A stretch of DNA of 64,000 bases. Origin: Trichocoleus sp. (GTDB lineage Bacteria; Cyanobacteriota; Cyanobacteriia; Elainellales; Elainellaceae). The stretch covers positions 62,001-126,000 of the forward strand of contig DATNQD010000054.1 in the NCBI GenBank assembly GCA_036702865.1. Direction: 5' to 3'. Below, piece by piece: positions 55,913 through 64,000 of the stretch. Below the pieces are notes generated by a model. It was given only the letters and a program-made list of their open reading frames with translations. It did no database searches and had not been told where the DNA came from. The first letter of the stretch is position 1. Every line of letters starts with the position of its first letter. A program made the translations under genes and the position numbers.

Positions 55913-56939
55913 AAACAACCTCCTGACGCAACAGATCGATCGCTTCCTGCAAGACTTGGGTTGGGGTTGCAGATGCAGCAGAGTGACCGACGACAATGCG
56001 ATGATACTGCCGATTCAGCGGCGACCAGCGATGCGGATCAGAATCTGAAAAAATAACAACACTGCGTGTTTGCAAGGCTGCGGCGAGATGCGAAACGCCC
56101 GTATCGTTACAGATGAGCAACTGAGTTTTTTTCAGCAAAGCTGCCATTGTGCCCAATGTCGTTTTTCCTGCCAGATCGATCGCCGGATACTGCATCTTTT
56201 GCGCGATTGCTTGAGTCAAATCTTGTTCACTGGCAGTTCCCGTTAACACCACCTGATAGCCTCTTGCCGCTAATGTGTTCGCAACGATCGCGAAATGCTC
56301 ATTTAACCACCGTCGTTCTGGAATGCTAGCCCCAGGATGAATGCAGATGTAATTAGACTTGAGCGAATGAGTTTGCCCTAAATTTTCAAATTCGTTCCAG
56401 TCAGATTGCCAGATTGGAAACTCTAGCTCATCGCCCTGTAGGGGAATTCCTAGAAAATCCATCAGCCGCAAGTGTCGCCAAATCTCATGCTCTTGCTCCG
56501 GGTAAGCCAGAAATCGATCGGGGTTGGGGCAAGGCTGACCTGCCGGAAAAAAGCCTGCTGTTTGTTTAGCCCCAAGCAGTTGCGCAAAGCCATTCATTGC
56601 TGAGCCATTGCCATGCATTTGTAACACCAGATCAAATGCGGTTTGCTGTGCCTGAGCCAAAAACGACACCACTTTCTGAGGAGAAAGCGTCACCTCAGGA
56701 ATACCAGGATAGCCAGGAAACTCTAACCATTCGTCTAAATAATGTTGAAACCGCTGCACAAACGTTTTTGCCCAGGGTAAGCCAATGAGCGTAATGTGAG
56801 CACTGGGTAGAGCCATCCGAACTGCTCGCAGTGCCGGAACAAAGCAGAGCAAATCGCCCAAACCAGGCAGCGATCGAATAATTGCAACGCGCTGGGGCGG
56901 TTCACTTAGAAGAGAGTTTGCACTGAAACCTGTCTCCAT
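55902..56939 (-). CDS. GT9 family (heptosyltransferase-type) glycosyltransferase
   Basis: A 345-residue GT9 enzyme from the ATG at 56939. Motifs are 'VAIIRSLPGLGDLLCFVPAL' (the GLGD form), 'FDLVLQMHGNGSAMNGFAQL', 'ICIHPGASIPERRWLNEHFA' and 'LLICNDTGVSHLAAALQTRS'. Unlike the other GT9 proteins here it lacks the C-terminal Cys cluster. It is the first gene of the minus-strand glycan block. The 482 bp before it should carry the main promoter. Confidence 0.92.
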   Translation of the reverse strand: METGFSANSLLSEPPQRVAIIRSLPGLGDLLCFVPALRAVRMALPSAHITLIGLPWAKTFVQRFQHYLDEWLEFPGYPGIPEVTLSPQKVVSFLAQAQQTAFDLVLQMHGNGSAMNGFAQLLGAKQTAGFFPAGQPCPNPDRFLAYPEQEHEIWRHLRLMDFLGIPLQGDELEFPIWQSDWNEFENLGQTHSLKSNYICIHPGASIPERRWLNEHFAIVANTLAARGYQVVLTGTASEQDLTQAIAQKMQYPAIDLAGKTTLGTMAALLKKTQLLICNDTGVSHLAAALQTRSVVIFSDSDPHRWSPLNRQYHRIVVGHSAASATPTQVLQEAIDLLRQEVVYVS

Positions 56940-57421
56940 CTTCTAGAAAGGTAGGTGAAAGGGATGATGAAATACTGTCAACAGTAGTGATAAAAGCACA
57001 GTTCTTGTAACTATCAAGCTGTGTCTCTAGCAGTCTTTGGTTCAATCTCTTGCAATTGCCGGAATATAGCTTGTTATTTTGAACAAATCTATTCCTCGGT
57101 TGTAGTTTTAAGGTGAATAGAATCAAGAAAGCTAGTTAGAACAACCGCAAGATACAGCTTCATCCTAGTAATTTAGTATTGTTAAATTCATCATGCAGTT
57201 GCCCAAAGACCACAAGAACTTTGCTTGATTTTATTGGGCAAATGCACAACCGCAACAAGCATTATGAAATAGGAGAGTACGATCGCGATGGGTAGCCGAA
57301 GCGTTAAGCATAGCCAAACAAAAAGGCGCATTTTGAGCGCCTCAACTTTTCTTTAGAATTTCTTTGGGACGAATTGATAGGCAGGTCTTCTATCCAAAGG
57401 AAGATAACAATTCGTTGCAAG
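56940..57421. other. Intergenic region upstream of the glycan block
   Basis: 482 bp, no supported gene. It carries the terminator of the CdaR gene at 57320-57342 and probably the promoter of the heptose/glycan block. Confidence 0.6.
57320..57342 (-). terminator. Rho-independent terminator of the CdaR gene
   Basis: On the minus strand, AGGCGC (57342-57337) and GCGCCT (57329-57324) form a six-pair stem with a seven-base loop, followed by a T run and then GTTTG. It lies 80 bp after the stop of the gene at 57422-58627. Confidence 0.85.
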
Positions 57422-58627
57422 CTAGTTTAGTTGTTGACACTGTAACGATCGCAAAAGCAAACAGAGCCTCATTTGCACCGCATTATCGAATTTTCGGGGA
57501 TCTAGCCCTGTCAGAGAAGCAATTTTGTCCAGCCGATAGCTGAGCGTGTTGCGATGAATCGAAAGCTGTTTTGCGGTTGCTGAAGGACAACAATTCTCTG
57601 TAAAAAAGACATCCAGCGTACTTAACAACTCCCGCTCATGATCAAGGGGACTCAACAGATATTTTGCCAGGTCAATTTTTGTATTCTCATCTGCTACCCC
57701 CACAAAAGCAGCAATCCCCAATTCTCCTAAACAATGAACTCGATTATTACCCTGAAACCGCCGACCCAGCGACAAGGCAGCCCTCGCATCCTCATACGAT
57801 CGAGCTAATCCTCGAATTCCAGGGTGATAGCGACCAATGCCCAAATTTAAGGATGTGCCTGTGTCATTCCGCAAGCGTAGCAAAAGCGCATCTGCTGCCC
57901 GTTTCAGCGCTGCCAGATTTGCCCAAGATGAACTCAGCCCTTCGGCAACATCATTACAGTCTGCCCATCGATCGAGGTTTTTGCTGTTGCTTGCTTTTAA
58001 GACAGCCACTAGCCCATGTCCTAAATAAGCGCAGATTGTGTCATTGGGTAGATGAAAAAAACTAACTAAGCTATTGATGATGATCTGCGCTCGTCGTTGC
58101 TCTGTTTCCTCAATATCTTGTTTTGCATTATTGTATTGAGCAATACATTGAGTAATATAATTCGCTGCATCAATTAAAATTACGGCTCTTGGCTGATTCA
58201 AATCAATCCCTAATCGTTTAGCCCGAGTCCAAATTACCGCTTCGTCTTCAAACCGATCGTGCAACAAATCATCAATCAGTTCGTTTTTTAATTCATGCTG
58301 GCTGGGTAGATGGTTCTGAGTTGACTGATTCACTACAAGTTCAACTAATGCCTGGGCTAAACGAGGAGAAATTGTCTCTCGATTGACTGGTCTTCCAACA
58401 ATAATTTCTCCACTTTCGGTTTCGTGACGCAGTGGAATGCGTAAAAAGTTTGCAATTGTAGACTCACCGATTTCCCATGTAAATGAGCAACCGATCTGGT
58501 CTGGTTCGCTGCTGGTAATCACAACTCCCCGCTCATTAGTGACAAAAACAGGTGCATAAAGGAGTTCAGCGATGCGATCGGTGACTACACTAGCAAGTTG
58601 AACAAATCGAGTAGAGGTATTGACCAT
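57422..58627 (-). CDS. CdaR/PucR family transcriptional regulator
   Basis: A 401-residue regulator. The N-terminal sugar-diacid-recognition-like domain (about 1-130) has 'VFVTNERGVVITSSEPDQIG' and 'IPLRHETESGEIIVG'. A GGDEF-like middle region (about 135-310) contains 'LNLGIGRYHPGIRGLARSYE'. The C-terminal PucR helix-turn-helix (about 335-395) has 'CCPSATAKQLSIHRNTLSYR'. CdaR controls glycerate/glucarate use in enterobacteria; the inducer here is unknown. It is unlinked to obvious sugar-acid genes. Confidence 0.92.
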   Translation of the reverse strand: MVNTSTRFVQLASVVTDRIAELLYAPVFVTNERGVVITSSEPDQIGCSFTWEIGESTIANFLRIPLRHETESGEIIVGRPVNRETISPRLAQALVELVVNQSTQNHLPSQHELKNELIDDLLHDRFEDEAVIWTRAKRLGIDLNQPRAVILIDAANYITQCIAQYNNAKQDIEETEQRRAQIIINSLVSFFHLPNDTICAYLGHGLVAVLKASNSKNLDRWADCNDVAEGLSSSWANLAALKRAADALLLRLRNDTGTSLNLGIGRYHPGIRGLARSYEDARAALSLGRRFQGNNRVHCLGELGIAAFVGVADENTKIDLAKYLLSPLDHERELLSTLDVFFTENCCPSATAKQLSIHRNTLSYRLDKIASLTGLDPRKFDNAVQMRLCLLLRSLQCQQLN

Positions 58628-58847
58628 GAAACTGTATGATTCCGATCACCTGGAAACAAGAGAAAATCAGACCGCTCGCTACAATAAGCTAGGGCAATAG
58701 AAAAATGGATTCGATGAAACCTTAGCAACTTTTATGTTGCTCTACCTCTTTCCGAGGATGCAAATTTCGGTTAAGACTCCATGCTCATGGTTAGAACAAT
58801 CTCATCCCTGTTCTCGTTTATTCTTCTAAACAAGTCTTTTCCAAAAT

Positions 58848-59453
58848 ATGAATCCAGATCGTTCTGCTATCACTCACCTATGGCTTCGCTGGGCAATACT
58901 GAATGGCATCGCTGGTACAATGGTTGGCGCTCTTGAAGCAGGAGGGCTACAATTTGCGGCGACGCTCCTCCTGACTGGGCTGTTCTTAGGCACTGCTCAA
59001 TGGTTTGTGCTGAAATCAAGTTTGCGCCGATCGCTCTATTGGATAGGAGCAAGCGCAGTTGGCTGGATTATTGGCGTCCAGATCGTTATCTTGCTTGGGC
59101 CGATAATCAACCCGATCGTAGCACTGCTAACTCGGTGGAGCGGGTTAGAGGTTTTTTGGCTCAATTTAATTCAGCAACCAATCCGCTTAATTATTGTCGG
59201 GTTGGCACAGTGGCTCGTTCTACGCCAGTTTGGAGCTGCCGCAATCTGGATTGGCTCAAGCGCGATCGGGGGCCTGGTGCAAGGCGGCGTGAGTGTGATG
59301 ATCTGTGCAGTTGCCTGTCTCGTTTTGACCGCAGCAGGCGGTGCGATCTTGGCGACGGCAGTTATTTATGGCATGGGTTGGTTGAGCTATGGCGTCATGA
59401 CCGGAATCACAATGCAGCAATTAATCCAGACAAACCGTTTGGAAGTTCGGTAA
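58848..59453 (+). CDS. Polytopic membrane protein of unknown function
   Basis: A 201-residue hydrophobic protein with about five or six helices. Segments include 'FAATLLLTGLFLGTAQWFVL', 'AVGWIIGVQIVILLGPIINP' and 'MICAVACLVLTAAGGAILAT'. The pattern G-x-AQW-x-VL appears twice ('GTAQWFVL', 'GLAQWLVL'), suggesting an internal duplication. I do not recognise a family function. It is followed by the thioredoxin-like gene on the same strand. Confidence 0.85.
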   Translation: MNPDRSAITHLWLRWAILNGIAGTMVGALEAGGLQFAATLLLTGLFLGTAQWFVLKSSLRRSLYWIGASAVGWIIGVQIVILLGPIINPIVALLTRWSGLEVFWLNLIQQPIRLIIVGLAQWLVLRQFGAAAIWIGSSAIGGLVQGGVSVMICAVACLVLTAAGGAILATAVIYGMGWLSYGVMTGITMQQLIQTNRLEVR

Positions 59454-59601
59454 GGAGACAAATTCAACCATTGGATTGAGGAAGATTAAGCATCGGTCAG
59501 ACTAGGCTAAGGGTAGATCTAGTAATCTTTCAGTTCGATCGCTCTGAGGATGACAGTTAGCAGCTTTGCAATACACCCATCCACCCAATTCCTCAATTAC
59601 C

Positions 59602-59934
59602 ATGCTCACACAACAGCAATTTAGCCATTTTACCGATCTGCTTTCTCAGGCGAATCTACCGCTGTTAGTGGTTTTTTATTCTCCTTTATGTGGTCCTTCC
59701 CATTTAATGGATGCTGTCCTGAAAGAGGTTGAGGAGCAAATGCAGGATCGCTTGAAAATCGTCAAGCTTGATATTGATGCTTATCCTTCGCTCGCATCTC
59801 AGTATCAAGTTCATGCAATTCCAGCATTAATGCTTTTTAAGGGGCGAGAACTGATCGCGCGGATTGAAGACGAACGGACTGAGAACCTAATGCCAGCCAG
59901 CCGTTTGATACAGCAACTTGCGGCTTATCTCTGA
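59602..59934 (+). CDS. Thioredoxin-like protein with monothiol CGPS site
   Basis: 110 residues from the ATG at 59602, a single thioredoxin fold. The active site is C30-G-P-S33 in 'FYSPLCGPSHLM', so the resolving second Cys is replaced by Ser. The cis-Pro loop 'VHAIPALMLF' (P74) and 'KIVKLDIDAYPSLASQYQ' are normal. It cannot act as a classical dithiol reductant, but may form mixed disulfides or act structurally. The next gene, a small acidic protein, starts 76 bp downstream. Confidence 0.9.
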   Translation: MLTQQQFSHFTDLLSQANLPLLVVFYSPLCGPSHLMDAVLKEVEEQMQDRLKIVKLDIDAYPSLASQYQVHAIPALMLFKGRELIARIEDERTENLMPASRLIQQLAAYL

Positions 59935-60010
59935 CCTTCCCCATTCGCAGATCCAAAACCAGTCTGGAAACAAGTTTCAAATCAAAGAATCAAAACAGGA
60001 GAAAGAATCA

Positions 60011-60256
60011 ATGTCTGAGCAAACAAACGCACAAGGTGATGATGCCGTTCAAGTGGATGATCCAGCACAAACTCCCGGCATGAAGGCTGCCAGAATAAAT
60101 GCGAATCCAGCCATTTCATTAGAAGAAGCCCGTAACGCAGCAGCAGGTGAAGGAGAGAATGCATCCGGCAGTGTTGCACCCAGCACCGTCGAGGAAAATG
60201 TTCCCAGCACATCTGATCCGAATGCAACTGATATTCCTAGTTCAGATAATCATTAA
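60011..60256 (+). CDS. Small acidic, disordered hypothetical protein
   Basis: 81 residues from the ATG at 60011, behind an AGGAGAAAG ribosome-binding site. It is rich in Asp, Glu, Ala, Ser and Asn ('GDDAVQVDDPAQTPGMKA', 'NVPSTSDPNATDIPSSD'), with no hydrophobic core and no Cys. It looks intrinsically disordered. Function unknown; the good ribosome-binding site and consistent composition support it as a real gene. Confidence 0.65.
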   Translation: MSEQTNAQGDDAVQVDDPAQTPGMKAARINANPAISLEEARNAAAGEGENASGSVAPSTVEENVPSTSDPNATDIPSSDNH

Positions 60257-60472
60257 GTCAGTGGTTTGAATCAAGCAAACCCAGCATCAGATCCAGTTCG
60301 AGCCAATTTCTATCGCTTCCCTAGATTCAGGAAGAAAGCCGAAGAAGAGGTGATCTTCTGAAGTGTAAAGCTTCCTGATGGGGTGTTCAAAGCGTTAGAA
60401 ATGTGAATTTGAAACCAAAAGCCGATCGCAGGCTCGTATTTCCAAAATGATTATTCTGGAGCGATTGAATGT

Positions 60473-61855
60473 ATGGACAGTAACCGCCAATCAGCCTTAG
60501 AATCCAGTTCCAGCAGCACCTCTGATTCAATTCAAGTTCGATCGCCACAAGATGAAATTATTGCTTCTTGGATGCGCTTTAGTGCTGGAATTGGTGGAAT
60601 TGTCGAAGACACCGCATTTCAGATGGGAAAATCTGCTCTAGATACCGCATTTGGCATTCAGAAAACAATCGTTGGCACAACAACTCAAGTACAGCAAACG
60701 ATCGCGCAGACGACCAGCAGCATGAGCGAAACGGTCAGCCGGACTGTAACAGACACCAGCAGGGCTGCCCTGGAAACGACCAAAACAATGGCTGGGCTGG
60801 TGGAAATGCTGACTCAAATGAGCCAACCCGTGATGGATTGGGCAACTCAGATGAGCCATAGTACCGCTAAAGAGTCTCAGCGTCTACTGGAGCAAACCTT
60901 TGAAGGAGCAGGCAGAGCCGTTGATTTTGTTGGTCAGCAGCCTTGGATTCGAGAATTATCAGGTGCATTCAGGTTGAATTGGCTGGTTGATTTGCTCGAT
61001 CGCGTTGATGTGGACAAAGCAACAGACGTGGTTCGGCAGCTTCAGCAGAAATATCCTCAGGAATCGCCTAGCCAAATTGCTCATCATCTCATGGTGGAAA
61101 AAGCGGTTTATGCAGGTGGGATGGGTCTGGTTAGCAGTTTAGTACCGGGTGAAGCAGCAGCACTGTTGGCGGTTGATTTGGCTGCAACTACTGCAATCCA
61201 GACAGAAATGGTTTATCAGATTGCGGCGGCTTATGGCTTAGATCTGCATGATCCGGCGCGTCGAGGGGAAGTTCTAGCAATTTTTGGGCTGGCACTGGGC
61301 GGCAACCAGGCACTCCGAGCCGGATTGGGCTTATTGCGAAATGTGCCGCTAGCAGGGGCAGTGATTGGCGCAAGTACCAATGCAACAATGATCTATGCGC
61401 TGGGCTACGGTGCCTGTCGATTCTACGAAGCGAAGCTGCAAGATAAACCGCTCGATGTTTTACCAGAGGTCGTTAACGATCTGAGGGCAGAAAGCAATCA
61501 ATATCTGCAAGACGTTGCGATGACTCAGCAAGCCATCATGGATCAAATCCTGGTGCATGTGATTCTAGCAAGCTACCCCGATCGCAATTGGGAAGCCATT
61601 TTGCCCAATCTGGCGGCGTTGCAGCTCAGCCCTGCCTCCCTTGAAGCAATTGCAACCCATATTCGATCGCCTCAGCCTTTAGATGCACTTCTCGATCAAC
61701 TAAACCGGGATTACGCTACCCCTCTGTTGGCACAGTGCTATCGAATTGCCCAATTCAATAACAATTCCTCACCTGAAGAAACCAGCATCCTGGTTCAAAT
61801 TGCCGATCGCTTTAACCTTGACCTCACTGAAATTGAACGGATGGTAGAGCAATGA
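60473..61855 (+). CDS. EcsC-like family protein
   Basis: 460 residues. The first 150 are Ser/Thr/Gln-rich, probably helical, with many Thr-Gln repeats ('TTTQVQQTIAQTTSSMSETV'). The middle (about 180-330) resembles the EcsC domain: 'YPQESPSQIAHHLMVEKAVY', 'LVSSLVPGEAAALLAVDLAA' and 'GNQALRAGLGLLRNVPLAGA', the last being hydrophobic. EcsC proteins are peripheral membrane proteins of unclear role. The stop overlaps the next start as ATGA, so the two are probably co-translated. Confidence 0.8.
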   Translation: MDSNRQSALESSSSSTSDSIQVRSPQDEIIASWMRFSAGIGGIVEDTAFQMGKSALDTAFGIQKTIVGTTTQVQQTIAQTTSSMSETVSRTVTDTSRAALETTKTMAGLVEMLTQMSQPVMDWATQMSHSTAKESQRLLEQTFEGAGRAVDFVGQQPWIRELSGAFRLNWLVDLLDRVDVDKATDVVRQLQQKYPQESPSQIAHHLMVEKAVYAGGMGLVSSLVPGEAAALLAVDLAATTAIQTEMVYQIAAAYGLDLHDPARRGEVLAIFGLALGGNQALRAGLGLLRNVPLAGAVIGASTNATMIYALGYGACRFYEAKLQDKPLDVLPEVVNDLRAESNQYLQDVAMTQQAIMDQILVHVILASYPDRNWEAILPNLAALQLSPASLEAIATHIRSPQPLDALLDQLNRDYATPLLAQCYRIAQFNNNSSPEETSILVQIADRFNLDLTEIERMVEQ

Positions 61856-62325
61856 TCCAACCCTGGATGATAATTGGCGGAATTACCTTTGTCGTGGCGT
61901 TTGGTGCGTTTTTCATCCGTCCCCGCGATATTAAATGGGAGCTGCGGCTTGAGCGTCCTCAATGGCTCTCTTTTGAAGCGGCAATTCCCTTAATCTGGAC
62001 GATCGTTTTCATCGGTGGTGCAGCCTCTGCCACCCTGGTTTGGCAACATGATCCTGGCACTTCTAAAACCTGGCTCCTGATGGCAATGTATCTGCTGCTG
62101 GAAGTCGTTACGGTTGCCTACATTCCCGGAACCCTCAGGACTCGCAGTTTAACGGTTGGCACAATTTTGGGAGGCATCGGTGTCTTAATTGGGGTTCTGT
62201 TGGCGCTTGTGGTCTGGACAATTTCTCCCGCCGCCGCAGCGCTTTTGTTGCCTTACCTGCTCTGGAGTCCGATCGGCACATACACAACGAAACAGATGAT
62301 TGATCTCAATCCAGAAGCTCAATAA
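61852..62325 (+). CDS. TspO/MBR-like membrane protein
   Basis: A 157-residue protein with about five helices. It shares with the TspO/translocator-protein family the segment 'RPQWLSFEAAIPLIWTIVF' (compare the family's P-x-W ... P-x-WT), and 'LLLPYLLWSPIGTYTTKQMI' (compare PYL-x-W-x5-TY). TspO proteins bind tetrapyrroles and cholesterol. The assignment is by motif resemblance and is not certain. It is coupled to the EcsC-like gene. Confidence 0.7.
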   Translation: MIQPWMIIGGITFVVAFGAFFIRPRDIKWELRLERPQWLSFEAAIPLIWTIVFIGGAASATLVWQHDPGTSKTWLLMAMYLLLEVVTVAYIPGTLRTRSLTVGTILGGIGVLIGVLLALVVWTISPAAAALLLPYLLWSPIGTYTTKQMIDLNPEAQ

Positions 62326-62346
62326 GTTTCTGAGAAAAAAGATATT

Positions 62347-62366
62347 TGCAGAACAATGCAGAACAA
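62347..62366. repeat. 10-bp perfect tandem duplication
   Basis: TGCAGAACAA at 62347-62356 and 62357-62366, just after the TspO-like gene. Confidence 0.85.
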
Positions 62367-62589
62367 TAATGAGGCGTAATCTAGTATTGCTAAAGTCAAG
62401 GATGATTCGCCTCCCTAGCCTTCATCCTTGTCATGCAGCAACGCTCAAAGTCTCAGTTTGTTTTCCGAGGAGATGCTCAGCACTTAACCCTGGAATCAGT
62501 CAAGAATTGCTCAAGACCATTGCTAAACCAAGCTCAAACTCCATTCAGCCACTACACTGTTGAGTAGACCTGTTGATTGACTCAACTCC

Positions 62590-64000
62590 ATGACTGAGAT
62601 GTTGCCCCACCAGCCTCTAAATCGTATTCCCCAACCGGCAAACGAGGCAGAACGACTAGAAGCGCTGCGGAGATACAACATTCTCGATACAGCACCCGAA
62701 GCCGCCTTCGATCGCATCACGTCCTTAGCAGCCCGTCTATTTGATGTCCCGATTGCGCTCGTTTCCTTGGTTGACGAATCAAGAGCCTGGTTCAAATCTT
62801 GCTATGGCTTCAATCGACAAGAAGTAGAGCGAGATGCCACAATTTGCAGCTTTGCCTTGCTTTATGACCATGTTTTAGTGGTTCCTGACACTCGCCAGGA
62901 TGAGCGCTTTGTCTGCAATCCTTTTGTTCAGAGCGAACCGGGGCTACGCTTCTATGCGGGTGCGCCTTTGCTAACGCATGATGGCTTTAACCTGGGCACG
63001 CTTTGTTTATTAGACACAAAACCTCGTCCCGCTTTGACCATAGAGCAGCAGGCAACCCTTCAAGACCTGGCAGCAATGGTTGTGGATGAACTAGAGCTAC
63101 GGCTGGCAGCCCGTAAAGTGGCGCGCCTGGATACTGCTTTACTGGAAGTGACTCAGGGCGTTTCTGTTGTCACGGGCGAAGCCTTCTTTTACGCACTCAC
63201 CCAGCACTTAGCAAAGGTTTTGGGCAGCGATCATGTCTACATTGCCTTGCTTGATGGCGATAATTTAGACACCATTCGCTCGATCGCAGCTTGCTCTCAG
63301 GGAAATACCGTTGCCAACTTCGCATATCAGCTACAGGATACGCCTTGCCAGCAGGTGATCGAGCAACGGCGGATTTGTGGCTATCCACGTGGAGTTCAGG
63401 CACGCTTTCCCAGGTCTGCCTTGCTCAAATCACTCCAGGTCGAGAGCTACATTGCCATTCCATTTTTTAGCTCTACCGGAATGCCGCTGGGGTTATTGAG
63501 CGTGATGGACAGCAACCCCCTGGAAAATGTCCAGCTTGCTGAGTCGCTATTGACAATTTTTGCCCTCCGGATTGCCACAGAACTGGAGCGACAACAAACG
63601 GAAGAAAACCGTACCCAAACCCTGCTCCAGGAACAGCGATATAGCAGCCAGCTACGAGGCTTAACAGAAGCAGCACTGGCGATGAATTCGGTGCTGTCGA
63701 TCGAAGAAGTATTGGAGGCGATCACAGAGCAGGCTTACACCATTATCGGGGCTCACCAATCCGTAACCAGCATGACGATCGACCAAAACTGGGCACAGTC
63801 GATTAGTTCGGTCTATCTCTCTGACAAGTATGCTCAGTGGCGAGGCTATGATGAGCAAACCGATGGCTCTGGCATTTATGCTTGTGTTTGTCATCTCAAT
63901 CGACCGATGCGGTTGACGCAGGCAGAACTTGAAGCGCACCCTCAATGGCGGGCATTTGGGAAACATGCCAATCAGCATCCTCCTCTGCGCGGTTGGTTAG
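62590..64000 (+). CDS. Multi-GAF sensor protein, C-terminus cut by window edge
   Basis: At least 470 residues from the ATG at 62590, open at the right edge. GAF 1 (about 20-170) is close to the GAF of the hybrid kinase at 30271: 'ALRRYNILDTAPEAAFDRIT', 'CSFALLYDHVLVVPDTRQDE' and 'RFYAGAPLLTHDGFNLGTLC'. GAF 2 (about 185-335) has 'SYIAIPFFSSTGMPLGLLSV'. A third GAF begins near 355 ('LTEAALAMNSVLSIEEVLEA'). No Cys-His bilin signature is visible. The output domain (kinase, GGDEF or phosphatase) lies beyond the window. Confidence 0.9.
   Translation, partial: MTEMLPHQPLNRIPQPANEAERLEALRRYNILDTAPEAAFDRITSLAARLFDVPIALVSLVDESRAWFKSCYGFNRQEVERDATICSFALLYDHVLVVPDTRQDERFVCNPFVQSEPGLRFYAGAPLLTHDGFNLGTLCLLDTKPRPALTIEQQATLQDLAAMVVDELELRLAARKVARLDTALLEVTQGVSVVTGEAFFYALTQHLAKVLGSDHVYIALLDGDNLDTIRSIAACSQGNTVANFAYQLQDTPCQQVIEQRRICGYPRGVQARFPRSALLKSLQVESYIAIPFFSSTGMPLGLLSVMDSNPLENVQLAESLLTIFALRIATELERQQTEENRTQTLLQEQRYSSQLRGLTEAALAMNSVLSIEEVLEAITEQAYTIIGAHQSVTSMTIDQNWAQSISSVYLSDKYAQWRGYDEQTDGSGIYACVCHLNRPMRLTQAELEAHPQWRAFGKHANQHPPLRGWL

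Noticed and set aside
62300-62563. An 87-residue open frame after the TspO-like gene
   Set aside because: It begins inside the TspO-like gene and contains the 10-bp duplication. The product is basic and featureless.
1-64000. GCGATCGC-like octamers scattered throughout
   Set aside because: These are the HIP1 motif, common across cyanobacterial genomes, so they are not evidence of a local element.

Overview
The window is a piece of a cyanobacterial chromosome. The evidence is a Photosystem II small-subunit gene (psb30/ycf12), a Cph1-type phytochrome with its Rcp1 regulator, a cyanobacteriochrome-type GAF kinase, a DnaK with the long charged tail of cyanobacterial DnaK3 proteins, and very frequent GCGATCGC-like (HIP1) octamers. 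A Leptolyngbya-like filamentous cyanobacterium would fit, but that is inference. I see no insertion sequence, phage, CRISPR array, rRNA or tRNA. About sixty genes are supported, and gaps are mostly short.

Layout. Positions 1-3258 (minus) hold dnaK and dnaJ. Positions 3824-8448 (plus) hold a DXCF-type cyanobacteriochrome histidine kinase, a DUF72 protein and an SbmA/BacA-like ABC transporter. Positions 8604-9777 (minus) hold two single-domain UPF0016 cation transporters and a YkgJ-like Cys-cluster protein. Then come psb30, prs, rpiA, a DUF2325 protein, an aldo/keto reductase, cysC, mnmH, an RsmB-like methyltransferase, a 2H phosphoesterase, a phosphodiester glycosidase and a large membrane-anchored repeat protein (to 22392).

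Positions 22613-36503 form a signalling region. It contains a receiver-like protein lacking the phosphoacceptor Asp, then an overlapping run phytochrome / Rcp1 / receiver-PAS-kinase-receiver, a convergent cryptochrome-DASH, and a 1207-residue GAF-CHASE3-PAS hybrid kinase with Hpt. It ends with the parts of an Rsb-type partner-switching module: RsbW-like ATPase, receiver-PP2C phosphatase and STAS protein. A pentapeptide-repeat gene in this module carries an apparent one-base frameshift. Positions 36614-39015 hold a polyamine pair, a SpeD-SpeE fusion followed by a SpeB-type ureohydrolase. Next come a poxvirus-type topoisomerase IB, a BON-domain protein and small conserved proteins.

Positions 42502-56939 are a 14.4-kb block with every gene on the minus strand, devoted to heptose and glycan assembly. 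Together GmhA (fused to a GT4 glycosyltransferase), HldE and GmhB account for synthesis of ADP-D-glycero-beta-D-manno-heptose from sedoheptulose 7-phosphate. No HldD epimerase is present. The same block has four complete GT9 (heptosyltransferase-type) domains, two of them in one polypeptide, a GT9 half-protein, four GT4 domains and one GT2. This is the most likely under-described system here: a heptose-containing surface glycan or glycoprotein pathway in a cyanobacterium. After it come a CdaR regulator with a clear terminator, a monothiol thioredoxin-like protein, an EcsC/TspO-like pair and the start of a multi-GAF sensor that runs off the right edge.

At the DNA scale, at least six places, nearly all intergenic, contain a perfect tandem duplication of 10-14 bp. 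A 28-bp palindromic element occurs twice.
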